NCBI RefSeq assembly: GCF_020982545.1 | Contig: NZ_JAJKLK010000031.1 | Span: 124,001-188,000 of the forward strand | Source of the DNA: Streptomyces sp. MNU76 | GTDB taxonomy: Bacteria > Actinomycetota > Actinomycetes > Streptomycetales > Streptomycetaceae | DNA: 64,000 bases | Reading direction: 5' to 3' | Shown: piece by piece, positions 16,803 to 25,745 of the stretch | How positions within the stretch are numbered: position 1 is the first letter of the stretch | Layout of the letters: every line of letters begins with the position of its first letter | The notes under the pieces: generated by a model | What the model was told of the DNA's origin: nothing | Seen by the model: only the letters and a program-made list of their open reading frames with translations | The model's database searches: none | Position numbers and translations under genes: made by a program

Positions 16803-18494
16803 TCACAGCCGGGACAGCTCGTCCACCAGGTCGTCCAGGCCCAGCGAACCCTGGGACAGCGCGGCCATGTGCCAGGACTTGGCGTCGAAGGCCTCGCCGT
16901 GGCGCCGCCTGGCGTTCTCCCGGCCCAGCAGCCAGGCCCGCTCGCCGAGCTTGTAGCCGATGGCCTGCCCCGGCATCGTCAGGTAGCGCGTCAGCTCGCT
17001 CTCCACGAAGTCCGCCGGCCGGCTGCTGTGGGCGCCGAAGAACTCCTGGGCCAGATCCACGGTCCAGCGCTCGCCCGGGTGGAAGGGCGAGTCCGCCGGG
17101 ATCTCCAGCTCCAGGTGCATACCGATGTCGACGATCACCCGGGCCGCGCGCATCATCTGCGCGTCCAGATAGCCGAGCCGCTCCTCCGCGTCCTTGAGGA
17201 AGCCCAGTTCGTCCATGAGCCGCTCCGCGTACAGGGCCCAGCCCTCGGCGTTGGCGCTCACCCCGCCGATCGTGGCCTGGTAGCGGGACAGGTCGTCCTT
17301 GACGTACACCCACTGCGCGAGCTGGAGATGGTGACCGGGAACGCCCTCGTGGTACCAGGTGGAGACCAGGTCGTACACCGGGAAGCGGGTCGCCCCCATC
17401 GTCGGCAGCCAGGTGCGGCCCGGGCGGGAGAAGTCCTCGGTCGGGGCCGAGTAGTAGGGGGCCGCCGCGCCACCGGGCGGGGCGATGCAGGACTCGACCT
17501 TGCGCACCGGCTCGGCGAGGTCGAAGTGGGTGCCGTCCAGCGCCTCGATCGCCTCGTCCATCAACGACTGCAGCCAGGTGCGCACCTCGTCGACGCCCTC
17601 GATGTGCCGCCCGTGCTCGTCCAGGTGCGCGAGCGCCACCCAGGGCGTCTCGGCGCCGGGCAGGATCTTCGCGGCCTCCTCCTTCATCTCGCCGAGGAGA
17701 CGGTGGAACTCGGCCCAGCCGTACGCGTACGCCTCGTCGAGGTCCAGGTCCGAACCCGTGAAGTAGCGGACCAGCCTGCCGTAGCGCTCCCGGCCGACCG
17801 TGTCCGGCGCCCCCTCCACCGCAGGGGCGTACACGTCGCGCATCCAGTCGCGCAGCTCCACCACGGCCCGGGTCGCCCCGCGCGCGGCCTCGTCCAGCTC
17901 GGCACGCAGTGACTCGGGCCCGGCCGCCGCGAAGTCCTCGAACCAGCCGCGCCCCGAACCGTCCGTGTCCGCCCACTCGGTGAGCTGGCCGATGAAGGTC
18001 GCGGTCGGGCGGGGACCCGCGTACAGCTTCCGCTCCAGGCCGAGTGCCAGGGACTCGCGATAGCCGGCGTAGGCCGTCGGCACCGCGCGCAGCCGCTCCG
18101 CGATCGCCGCCCAGTCCTCCTCGGTCTCCGCCGGGGTGATCGTGAACACCTCACGCACCTCGTGCGGGGGCGTGACCATATTGCCGACGGCGCGCAGCCC
18201 TTCCTCGGCCTCGTGCACGGCCAGCTCCGCCGTCAGCCGCTCGCGCAGCAGGCGCGCGCACCGGCGCTCGACGTCACTGTCCGCGCCCGGTCGCCGCTCC
18301 GCCTCGTCGAGGCGCGCGAGCGTCGTCCGGATCAGCTCCGCGCGGGCCTCCTGACCGGCCGGCGAGGTGTCCGGCAACTTGCCGGAACTCTCCTTCACAC
18401 CCAGGTACGTACCGGTCACGGGGTCGAGGGCGATGAGGTCGTCGACGTACGCGTCGGCGACCTCACGGGGCAGGGGGCTCTTGGTGTCAGACAT
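16803..18494 (-). CDS. DUF885 family protein (putative metallopeptidase-like)
   Basis: 563 residues, ATG 18494. DUF885 features are plain: the N-terminal VADAYVDDLIALDPVTGTYLG, IAPPGGAAAPYYSAPTEDFSRPG in the middle, and the zinc-like motif STWYHEGVPGHHLQLAQW near residues 380-397 (HExxPGHH). The C-terminal QAIGYKLGERAWLLGRENAR is also typical. No signal peptide is seen, so it is cytoplasmic. The family is thought to be peptidase-related on the HExxH-like motif; the substrate is unknown. Confidence 0.88.
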   Translation of the reverse strand: MSDTKSPLPREVADAYVDDLIALDPVTGTYLGVKESSGKLPDTSPAGQEARAELIRTTLARLDEAERRPGADSDVERRCARLLRERLTAELAVHEAEEGLRAVGNMVTPPHEVREVFTITPAETEEDWAAIAERLRAVPTAYAGYRESLALGLERKLYAGPRPTATFIGQLTEWADTDGSGRGWFEDFAAAGPESLRAELDEAARGATRAVVELRDWMRDVYAPAVEGAPDTVGRERYGRLVRYFTGSDLDLDEAYAYGWAEFHRLLGEMKEEAAKILPGAETPWVALAHLDEHGRHIEGVDEVRTWLQSLMDEAIEALDGTHFDLAEPVRKVESCIAPPGGAAAPYYSAPTEDFSRPGRTWLPTMGATRFPVYDLVSTWYHEGVPGHHLQLAQWVYVKDDLSRYQATIGGVSANAEGWALYAERLMDELGFLKDAEERLGYLDAQMMRAARVIVDIGMHLELEIPADSPFHPGERWTVDLAQEFFGAHSSRPADFVESELTRYLTMPGQAIGYKLGERAWLLGRENARRRHGEAFDAKSWHMAALSQGSLGLDDLVDELSRL

Positions 18495-18633
18495 GCCGAC
18501 AATCTTGGTACGGCCACGGGATCGGCGTCAGCTGCTCAACCCGCGCTTGAGCCTTACGTCGGCTGGATTCCGCTCAGGGCGTGATGCGGGTGACGCGTGT
18601 GAGGTGCTCCGGGGGCGGACGGTGTTCGCCGGC

Positions 18634-19125
18634 TCAGGGTGCGGGCCGGTCCGTGTCCGGAGGCAGCAGGGGCCCGCACTCCCACTGCTGGAAGATCAAC
18701 CGGGTCTCCACCCGCGCCACCTCGCGCTGCGACGTGAACTCGTCGAGGACCAGGCGCTGCAGATCCGCCATGTCCGCGACCGCGACGTGCACGAGATAGT
18801 CGTCCGGCCCGGTGAGGTGATACACGGTCCGAGACTCCGGCAACGCCCGGATCCGCTCCACGAACGGTCCCACCAACTCCCGCCGGTGCGGCCTGACCTG
18901 CACCGACAGCAATGCCTCCAGCCCCCGCCCCAGCTTGGCCGGATCCAGTCGCAGCTGATGGCCGAGGATCACGCCCGCACGGCGCAGCCGTGTCACCCGG
19001 TCCAGACAGGTGGACGGCGCCACCCCGACCTGCGCCGCGAGGTCCCGGTACGTCGCCCGGGCGTCGTTCTGCAACAGCCGCAGCAGATGGAGGTCCACCG
19101 GATCGAGTACGACGGAATCGGCCAT
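18634..19125 (-). CDS. Lrp/AsnC family transcriptional regulator
   Basis: 163 residues from ATG 19125. Winged helix LDPVDLHLLRLLQNDARATYRDLAAQVGVAPSTCLDRVTRLRRAGVI-type sequence in residues 6-52, then an AsnC ligand domain with VYHLTGPDDYLVHVAVADMADL. It is divergent from the PLP lyase gene at 19186 with about 60 bp between starts, so it very likely regulates it in response to an amino acid such as methionine or cysteine. TACGTT about 8 bases upstream of the start suggests a leaderless or very short leader. Confidence 0.88.
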   Translation of the reverse strand: MADSVVLDPVDLHLLRLLQNDARATYRDLAAQVGVAPSTCLDRVTRLRRAGVILGHQLRLDPAKLGRGLEALLSVQVRPHRRELVGPFVERIRALPESRTVYHLTGPDDYLVHVAVADMADLQRLVLDEFTSQREVARVETRLIFQQWECGPLLPPDTDRPAP

Positions 19126-19185
19126 TGTTCGAACGTAACACGGTGCTCGCACCCCGGGACCCGGCCGATGTTCACTCTGACCTCC

Positions 19186-20412
19186 ATGAACTCTGCGAGC
19201 ACGCACGCGTACGACCCCGCACGCACCACGCCGAGAGCACTGGCCACCGAGGCCGTGCACGCCGGCCGCGACGACCTCGCGCGCCAGGGCCTGCACGCCC
19301 CGCCGATCGACCTGTCGACCACCTACCCCTCGTACGACAGCCGCGGTGAGGCCGCCCGCATCGACGCCTTCGCCGGTGACGGCGCCCAGCCGGAGGGCCC
19401 GCCGATCTACGGACGGCTCGGCAACCCGACGGTCGCCCGCTTCGAGACCGCCCTCGCCCGCCTCGAAGGCACCGAGAGCGCGGTCGCCTTCGCCAGCGGC
19501 ATGGCCGCCCTCAGCGCCGTCCTCCTCGTCCGCGCCTCGATGGGCCTGCGCCACGTCGTCGCCGTTCGCCCCCTGTACGGCTGCAGCGACCATCTCCTCA
19601 CCGCCGGGCTGCTGGGCACCGAGGTCACCTGGGTCGACCCGGCCGGCGTCGCGGACGCACTGCGCCCCGACACGGGCCTGGTCATGGTCGAGTCCCCGGC
19701 CAACCCGACGCTCGCCGAGATCGACCTGCGGGCCCTCGCGCACGCCTGCGGCTCGGTCCCGCTCCTCGCGGACAACACCTTCGCCACGCCCGTCCTGCAA
19801 CGCCCCGTCGAACAGGGCGCCCGGCTCGTCCTGCACAGCGCGACCAAGTACCTCGGCGGGCACGGGGACGTGATGGCCGGGGTCGTGGCCTGCGACGAGG
19901 AGTTCGCCGGACGGCTCCGTCAGGTCCGCTTCGCCACCGGCGGCGTGCTGCACCCGCTCGCCGGCTACCTCCTGCTGCGGGGCCTGTCCACGCTCCCGGT
20001 CCGCGTCCGTGCGGCGTCCGCGACCGCCGCCGAACTCGTCCGCCGCCTCGCCGCCGACCCGCGCGTCGCCCGGGTCCACTACCCGAGCATCGGCGGCGCC
20101 ATGATCGCCTTCGAGGTCCATGGCGACCCGCACGAGGTCATCGCCGCCGTCCGCCTCATCACCCCGGCGGTGAGCCTCGGCAGCGTGGACACGCTCATCC
20201 AGCACCCGGCCTCGATCAGCCACCGCATAGTGGAGGAGTCGGACCGCCGCGGCGCCGGGGTGAGCGACCGTCTCCTGCGTATGTCGGTGGGCCTGGAGGA
20301 CACGGACGACCTGTGGGCGGACCTGGACCACGCGTTGGGGGAGACGGCCACCGGCCTCCCGAGAGAGTGGAGCAAGGACGAGGGGCCCGCGTTCTCGACG
20401 GGGCACGCCTAG
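19186..20412 (+). CDS. PLP-dependent trans-sulfuration/methionine gamma-lyase family enzyme
   Basis: 408 residues from ATG 19186 (ATG 19168 adds six residues). Cys/Met metabolism PLP fold: YGRLGNPTVARFETALARLEGTE-like N-terminus, SGMAALSAV, VESPANPTLAEIDL, DNTFATPVLQRP, and the PLP lysine in LVLHSATKYLGGHGDVMAG (near residue 222). PLYGCSDHLL carries a Cys where methionine gamma-lyases have their activity-tuning Cys, which favours gamma-lyase over cystathionine synthase; C-terminal TPAVSLGSVDTLIQHPAS is family-typical. Controlled probably by the divergent Lrp protein. Confidence 0.85.
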   Translation: MNSASTHAYDPARTTPRALATEAVHAGRDDLARQGLHAPPIDLSTTYPSYDSRGEAARIDAFAGDGAQPEGPPIYGRLGNPTVARFETALARLEGTESAVAFASGMAALSAVLLVRASMGLRHVVAVRPLYGCSDHLLTAGLLGTEVTWVDPAGVADALRPDTGLVMVESPANPTLAEIDLRALAHACGSVPLLADNTFATPVLQRPVEQGARLVLHSATKYLGGHGDVMAGVVACDEEFAGRLRQVRFATGGVLHPLAGYLLLRGLSTLPVRVRAASATAAELVRRLAADPRVARVHYPSIGGAMIAFEVHGDPHEVIAAVRLITPAVSLGSVDTLIQHPASISHRIVEESDRRGAGVSDRLLRMSVGLEDTDDLWADLDHALGETATGLPREWSKDEGPAFSTGHA

Positions 20413-20544
20413 GGGTGGGCGGGCGGGGTTCCGGGCAGGCCGACGGGGCCTGAGCCGAGTCAGGTGGCGTGGGCCGATTCAGGTGGCCAGGCGGGCCCGG
20501 TGGCCGCCCCCGAACCCCAGTGCCATGCAACCACCGCCCGGCAA

Positions 20545-20566
20545 CCGCGCCCCGTCAGGGGCGCGG
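20545..20566 (+). terminator. Hairpin between convergent genes
   Basis: CCGCGCCCC (20545-20553), loop GTCA, and the perfect complement at 20558-20566. It lies between the convergent PLP lyase and ACT-GNAT genes and can serve both strands. Its right arm runs into the dispersed intergenic repeat. Confidence 0.55.
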
Positions 20567-20593
20567 GAACTGCGCGACCAGCCCCCACTCACC
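20557..20593 (+). repeat. Single arm of the dispersed Streptomyces intergenic repeat
   Basis: The sequence from AGGGGCGCGGGAACTGCGCG through GACCAGCCCCCAC matches, with one base missing, the right arm of the inverted repeat at 24109-24142. This motif is common in Streptomyces intergenic DNA. Confidence 0.6.
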
Positions 20594-20632
20594 CGCACCC
20601 GACCCACCCGCTCGGTCACCTCACCCGCTCGG

Positions 20633-21946
20633 TCACCCCACCCGCCGCCGCCCCTCCACCGCTTCGGAGATCCCTGCTTCGGGGACCCCCGCCTCGGACA
20701 GCCGCGCGGTGATCACCAGCGTCCCCTCCTCGATCTGGTAGTCGAGCGGCAGCTCAAGGCCCCGCATCGCCGCGACCATCCCCGTGTTGGACGCCTGCGT
20801 CACCACGTACACGTTCTCGCAGCCCGTCTCGGCCGCCATCTCCACCAGTCGGCGGAGCAGTTCACCGCCGATGCCCCGCCGCTGCCACTCGTCCTCGACG
20901 AGCAGCGCGATCTCGGTCTCGTCGCCGTCCCAGAGAAGGTGTCCCAGCCCGACGAGGCGCCCCGAGGCCGTCTGCACGGCGAGCGTCCGCCCGAAGCGCG
21001 GGCTGAGCAGGTGCTTGAGATAGCGGTCGGCATCCCCCACGGGCCCGTGGTACCGCATGGTCAGCGTGCGTGCGGAGCACCGCTCGTGCATCGCCTTCGC
21101 CGCCCGCAGGTCGCCGACGTCGGCGCGGCGCACCATGATGTCGTTGCCCTCCGGCAGGGTCAGCACGTCCTGGCTGCGCGGGATCCGGGGCCCCAGACGC
21201 GCGTCCAGCTCCACCAGCGCCCGCGCCCGCGCGAACTCGGTCGGTGTGAACGGCAGATACGGCCGCTCCACGGTGATCACCCCGCCTTCCGGAGCCCGCA
21301 GCCGCATCACCGTGTCCTCCAGGACGCCCTCGACCGGGACACCCTTCTGGGCCCGCCCCGAGCCGGGAGCGGTGGCGGGCAGCGAGCGGATCGTGCAGCG
21401 GCCGAGCAACTGCCGCAGGGCGAGCGGGAGTTCCGCCGCGTCCAGCGCCGTGCGGGTGGCCAGACCGAGGATCCGGGTCGGCGCGTCCACCAGGTCGTGG
21501 GCGTCACCGCGCTCGATCCAGGTCCCGGTGCCGCCAGACTCCGACACGGCGTGGCCGATCTCGGTGGCGGACAGTTCCTCGTGCGCCCTGAGCAGGAACT
21601 CGTCGACCGTGCCCTCGGCCAGCGGATGCGTCTGCAGGCTCAGGATGTCGACCCTGAGTTCCGCGAGCGCCGTGCACAGCGCGGCGAGCGAACCCGGCTC
21701 GTCCTTCACCGTCGTCCGCATACGCCACATCAACGTCGCGCCCGTGACCACCGGGGCGACCGTCTCCGACGGCCCGGCCTGCCGCCCCTCGGCGAGCGGC
21801 GGCCGGGCGTCGGTATCCTTCGGCGGCGGCGCGTGGCCGTGGCGCCGTTCCCACCAGCCGCGAACTCCGGCGAGGGCGGAGTGCAGCGGGTGGTGCATGG
21901 GGCGGCCGTGGCTCGCCTGCGTCACATCGGACATGTCCTGAGTCAT
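20633..21946 (-). CDS. ACT-domain/GNAT N-acetyltransferase fusion protein
   Basis: 437 residues from ATG 21946; ATG 21934 and a GTG at 22021 are alternatives and no start has a good RBS. Residues about 70-150 form an ACT-like domain (MRTTVKDEPGSLAALCTALAELRVDILSL). The C-terminal third is a GNAT fold: IMVRRADVGDLRAAKAMHERCS, then IALLVEDEWQRRGIGGELLRRLVEMA, where QRRGIG is the acetyl-CoA loop. ACT domains bind amino acids, so allosteric control of acetylation by an amino acid is plausible but not shown. The acetyl acceptor is unknown. Confidence 0.8.
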   Translation of the reverse strand: MTQDMSDVTQASHGRPMHHPLHSALAGVRGWWERRHGHAPPPKDTDARPPLAEGRQAGPSETVAPVVTGATLMWRMRTTVKDEPGSLAALCTALAELRVDILSLQTHPLAEGTVDEFLLRAHEELSATEIGHAVSESGGTGTWIERGDAHDLVDAPTRILGLATRTALDAAELPLALRQLLGRCTIRSLPATAPGSGRAQKGVPVEGVLEDTVMRLRAPEGGVITVERPYLPFTPTEFARARALVELDARLGPRIPRSQDVLTLPEGNDIMVRRADVGDLRAAKAMHERCSARTLTMRYHGPVGDADRYLKHLLSPRFGRTLAVQTASGRLVGLGHLLWDGDETEIALLVEDEWQRRGIGGELLRRLVEMAAETGCENVYVVTQASNTGMVAAMRGLELPLDYQIEEGTLVITARLSEAGVPEAGISEAVEGRRRVG

Positions 21947-22263
21947 GTGGCCACTGTGGACGAACGGTGTTGCGTGATCACGAACGCTTTGTGACTGACC
22001 GGTAAAAGCATCGTTCCGCACCTTTTGTTGCTTTTTCTATGACTGGTGCTGTCGGAACCGATGTCAACGGTGACCGGAGAAGTCAGACCAGCGCCGCACG
22101 CACCCGCCGCGACCGGTGAAGAACCGCGGGTGGTCCTCGACACCCGCCGGGGTCACGCCCCTGCAAAGATCGCGTCACGGGAAGACGGTAGGAGCCATCA
22201 CTGGCAATCGCCCCTGACCTGCGGAGACACGGCGGTCAGGGGCTCATGTCCCCATGCCGACGG
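21947..22263. other. 317-bp gap between two minus-strand genes
   Basis: The part next to the ACT-GNAT start is A/T-richer (22000-22045) and should hold its promoter. The distal part holds the hairpin at 22211-22242 downstream of phoD. Short frames are present, such as one from ATG 22039 of about 26 codons, but none has an RBS or recognisable sequence. Confidence 0.5.
22211..22242 (-). terminator. Hairpin downstream of phoD
   Basis: CCCCTGACC (22211-22219) pairs with GGTCAGGGG (22234-22242), a perfect 9-bp stem about 20 bases past the phoD stop. Confidence 0.6.
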
Positions 22264-23859
22264 CTACTGCCCGACGAGGCCCGGCCGGAGCACCTTCGTG
22301 TAGAGCACGGTCCCGTCCTGCTCCCGCAGCCGGACCGTCAACTCCCCGCTGTGGCCGTCGATGTCGACCTCGCCGAAGAACTGGTAGCCGCCCGCCGGAG
22401 AGACGTTCGCCGTGGTCGGTGCCTTGACGAAGACCCGCTCGGGGCCGAAGGTGCCGTCCAGCGCGTTCGCCGGGAAGGCACCGGCGTTCAGCGGTCCGGA
22501 GACGAACTCCCAGAACGGCTCGAAGTCGGTGAAGGCGGCCCGCGAGGGCTGGTAGTGCTGCGCCGAGGTGTAGTGCACGTCCGCCGTCAGCCACACCGTG
22601 CCGGTGATCCGCCGATGCTTGACGAACCGCAGCAACTCGGCGATCTGCAGCTCCCGCCCCAGCGGAGCGCCCGGGTCGCCCTGCGCCACGGCCTCGATGT
22701 TCGGCTTGCCGTCCCCGGTGTCGGGCACGACCAGGCCGAGCGGCATGTCGGAGGCGATCACCTTCCACACCGCGCGCGATCGCGACAGCTCCCGCTTGAG
22801 CCACTCCAACTGCTCGACGCCGAGAATGCCCACCGGGTCGGTGGTCTGCGTACCGGGCGAGTTGGCGTCGCGGTACGTCCGCATGTCCAGCACGAACACG
22901 TCCAGCAGGGGACCGTGGCGCACCACCCGGTGCACACGGCCCTCCCGGGAGCCCGGCCGCAGCGTGGAGATCGGGAAGTACTCGCCGAACGCCCGCCGCG
23001 CCCGCGCCGCCAGCACGTCCACGCTCTTCTCGGTGTACCGCGCGTCGGTGAGGATCTCGCCCGGATACCAGTTGTTGGTGACCTCGTGGTCGTCCCACTG
23101 CACGAGCGCCGGGACCTGGGCGTTGAACCGCTTGAGGTTCTCGTCCAGCAGGTTGTAGCGGAAGTTGCCCCGGAACTCGGCGAGCGTCTCCGCGACCTTC
23201 GACTTCTCCTCGGTGGTGATGTTCCGCCAGGTGCCGCCGCCGGGGAGGGCCGCCGTCGCCGCGATCGGGCCGTCGGCGTAGATGGTGTCGCCGCTGAACA
23301 GGAAGAAGTCCGGGTCCAGCGCGCCCATCGCGTCGAAGATCCGGTAGCCGCCACGGTCGGGGTTGATGCCCCAGCCCTGTCCGGCCAGGTCGCCCGACCA
23401 CACGAACCGCGCCCCGGAGCGGCGTTTCAGGGACGGCGTACGGAACGTACCGGTGACCGGTTCCCCGGTGCGGCGCGGGTCGTCCGGGTCGGCGAGCAGC
23501 ACGCGATAGTGGATCTGCTCGCCCGAGGGCAGCCCGCGCAGCCGTGTCGTACCGGTGAAGTCCGTCCCGGCGCCCAGCAGCGGGCCGTGCCATCTGCGCG
23601 GGTTGCGGAACGACTCGGTGGCGGACGTCTCGACGATCATCCGCGCCGGACGGTCCGACCGCACCCACACCAGCCCGGAGTGCGCGGTCACGTCCCCGGC
23701 CTGCACACCCCAGCCGGCCCTCGGCCGCCCCGAGAGGGCCAGCGCGGGCGCCGAGCCGAGCGCGACGGAACCGGGCAGCGCCAGCGCCGCCGACGCGGCG
23801 AGCGAGCCGCGCAGCACGCTGCGGCGACCGGGCAGGGAACTCGGCGGACGGTGTGACAT
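22264..23859 (-). CDS. phoD: PhoD-type alkaline phosphatase, Tat-exported
   Basis: 531 residues from ATG 23859 with GGAGG upstream. The N-terminus carries a Tat signal (PGRRSVLRGSLAASAALAL), fitting a metalloenzyme folded before export. The PhoD N-terminal domain is followed by the phosphatase core, with metal-ligand motifs FSGDTIYADGP, VQWDDHEVTNNWYPGE, LDMRTYRDAN and WLTADVHYTSAQHY. PhoD enzymes hydrolyse phosphomono- and diesters outside the cell to scavenge phosphate, normally under PhoP control; a PHO-box-like sequence lies about 70 bp upstream. Several Streptomyces PhoD paralogues exist, so the symbol denotes the family. Confidence 0.88.
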   Translation of the reverse strand: MSHRPPSSLPGRRSVLRGSLAASAALALPGSVALGSAPALALSGRPRAGWGVQAGDVTAHSGLVWVRSDRPARMIVETSATESFRNPRRWHGPLLGAGTDFTGTTRLRGLPSGEQIHYRVLLADPDDPRRTGEPVTGTFRTPSLKRRSGARFVWSGDLAGQGWGINPDRGGYRIFDAMGALDPDFFLFSGDTIYADGPIAATAALPGGGTWRNITTEEKSKVAETLAEFRGNFRYNLLDENLKRFNAQVPALVQWDDHEVTNNWYPGEILTDARYTEKSVDVLAARARRAFGEYFPISTLRPGSREGRVHRVVRHGPLLDVFVLDMRTYRDANSPGTQTTDPVGILGVEQLEWLKRELSRSRAVWKVIASDMPLGLVVPDTGDGKPNIEAVAQGDPGAPLGRELQIAELLRFVKHRRITGTVWLTADVHYTSAQHYQPSRAAFTDFEPFWEFVSGPLNAGAFPANALDGTFGPERVFVKAPTTANVSPAGGYQFFGEVDIDGHSGELTVRLREQDGTVLYTKVLRPGLVGQ

Positions 23860-23927
23860 GAATGCGCCTCCAGCGACGGATCCGGCCAATGTGCACAGCC
23901 ACAACTACGCGCACGCCGCAGCGCACA

Positions 23928-23945
23928 CGGAAACGACAAGTGAAC
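23928..23945 (-). promoter_or_regulatory. PHO-box-like direct repeat upstream of phoD
   Basis: On the minus strand the sequence reads GTTCACTTGTCGTTTCCG. Two 7-mers, GTTCACT and GTTTCCG, start 11 bases apart, as in Streptomyces PHO boxes (GTTCACC repeats with 11-nt period). The second unit is degenerate. It fits PhoP control of the phosphatase. Confidence 0.45.
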
Positions 23946-24020
23946 AACTGCGCGGGCTGAGGGGGGAAGCCGACACCGCGTGCCGCTCGGGGGTACCTGC
24001 ACGTTGCCGGGTGCGGGTCC

Positions 24021-24142
24021 GGTGGGGGCTTCTCGCGCAGTTCCCCGCGCCCCTCAAGAAGCAGGGGCTGCGCCCCGTGCTTTTTGACGAAGGGCCGAAG
24101 GCTCCTTCAGGGGCGCGGGGAACTGCGCGACCAGCCCCCACC
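24021..24142. repeat. Dispersed Streptomyces intergenic inverted repeat
   Basis: Two 34-base arms, 24021-24054 and 24109-24142, are inverted copies with two mismatches; the core is GCGCAGTTCCCCGCGCCCC. The centre holds a second GC-rich hairpin. A related single arm lies at 20557-20593. No coding sequence is recognised; the open minus frame that crosses it is the frameshifted tail of the MocR gene. Confidence 0.75.
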
Positions 24143-24259
24143 GGACGGACGCCTGGGGGTCGAAGGGGCGCAGCCCCTGGGTGGGGCACCTCCCGCCTCG
24201 AGCGAAGCCGAGAGTGGGGAGGCAAGGGTAGGGGCGGCGGGGGCGAGAACCCCATGGAG

Positions 24260-25698
24260 TCACCCCACCACGGCCGCCAACACCCGCACCCTCCCGAATC
24301 CGCCCGGGAGACAGATGCGCGTACCCCAGAACCAACCGCACCCGCCCATCCGGCACCCGCCCGTACTCCGCCAAGCCCCGCACCCCACCCCACCCGCCCG
24401 GGCCCGCTCCAGAAACCCTCGACCGCCCTGTACCGCTCCGGCAGCGCCACGATGACATGCAGCCCGGCGGCGATCCCGGACACCTCCGCCCCCGGAAAGT
24501 GCTCGGCGAGCGCCGCAACCAGCACGTCCCGCCGCTCCCGGTACGCCCGCTGACACCGCCGCAGCTGCCGGTCGTAGTCCCCCCGCTCCACGAACCGCGC
24601 GAACAGCGCCTGGTCGATGGTGGGATGCCCGAGATCCATGGTCCGCTTGCGCTCGACGACCTCCTCCGCCAGCCACGTCGGCACGAGCAGCCAGCCGAGC
24701 CGCAGCCCCGGCGCGAGGGACTTGCTCACGGACCCCGTGTAGGCGACCCGGTCGGGGTCGAGGCCCTGCAGTGCCCCCACGGGGGCGCGGTCGTAGCGGA
24801 AGTCCCCGTCGTAGTCGTCCTCGACGACCAGCCCGTCCACCGCCCGCGCCCAGTCGAGCAGTTCGCCCCGCCGCCGCGCGGAGTACGCGATACCGGTCGG
24901 GAATTGGTGCGCCGGCGTCGTCACCACGGCCCGCACCCCCGCCTCCCGCAGCGGCCCGACCGCGAGCCCCTCGTCGTCCAGCGGCAGCGCCACGGTGGCG
25001 AGCCCGGTGGCCGCGTACAGCGTCCCGTGCTCGGGGCTCCCGGGGTCCTCGACGCCGACGACGCGTGTCCCGCGCGCGTGCAGCACGGCTCCGAGCAGCG
25101 TGCTGGCCTGGGCCACCCCGGAGACGACGACGATCCGCTCCGGGGCGGCGACCACGCCCCGCCGCCGGGTGAGCAGTTCGGCGAGCGCGACACGCAGCCG
25201 GGGCAGCCCGCGCGGATCCGGGTAACCCAGCTCGTGGTGCGGCAGCTCCGCGAGGACCCCACGCTGGGCCGCCGCCCACGCCGCCCGGGGGAACAGCGAC
25301 AGGTCGGGCGTCCCGGGCACGAAGTCGGCGCGGGCGCCCGGCGGACGCGGAGCGAGGTCCCGCGCGCGGGGCGGCGCCGTCGTGCGCACGGCGGCGCCCA
25401 CCCAGGTCCCGGCGCCCTGGCCACTGCGCAGGTACCCCTCCGCGACCAGCTGCTCGTACGCCTCCGTCACCAGTCCGCGCGAGACGCCGAGGTCGGCGGC
25501 CAGCTCCCGGCTCGCCGGCAGCCGCGTCCCCCGTGCGAGGCGCCCCGACCGGATCGCCTCCCTCAGCGCCGCCTGCAACGTGCGTCCACGCGCGCGTGCG
25601 GGCGCGTCCGCGACGGGCAGCAGCAACTCCCAGGCGGCGGCCCAGGGAGCGGACCCGGCGAGCGCGCCACGGCCGGAATTGGACCCCGATGACGTCAT
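24260..25698 (-). CDS. MocR-family regulator (GntR HTH + aminotransferase), 3' end frameshifted
   Basis: ATG 25698. The N-terminal GntR winged helix (ALREAIRSGRLARGTRLPASRELAADLGVSRGLV region, about 40-100) leads into an aminotransferase class I domain with PLP lysine in YTGSVSKSLAPGLRLGW. MocR proteins use PLP or an aldimine as effector. The sequence is normal up to ALPERYRAVEGF (near 24412). After that the expected C-terminus is scattered over frames: FLERARAGGVG, GLAEYGRVPDGRVRLVLGYAHLSPGRIREG, then RVLAAVVG and a stop at 24260. Single-base losses in G runs explain this. The uncorrected frame runs on to 23905 through repeat DNA. Either a decaying gene or assembly error. Confidence 0.75.
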
Positions 25699-25709
25699 GG
25701 AAGTGGACC

Positions 25710-25738
25710 TTAGACCGGACCGCCGGGCTCCCTAGCGT
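25710..25738 (+). promoter_or_regulatory. Promoter of the EamA transporter gene, overlapping the MocR promoter
   Basis: TTAGAC (25710-25715), 17-base spacer and TAGCGT (25733-25738), with ATG 25746 7 bases later, fit a leaderless SigHrdB-type promoter. On the other strand TAAGGT stands 8 bases before the MocR ATG, so the two promoters overlap. GGACCTTAGACC here looks like a repeated GACC half site and may bind the MocR protein. Confidence 0.5.
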
Positions 25739-25745
25739 CACGCCC

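Noticed and set aside
22039..22303. Short frames (26 and 85 codons) between the ACT-GNAT gene and phoD
   Set aside because: No RBS, no recognisable sequence, and part of the longer frame lies across the phoD terminator hairpin and the phoD end.
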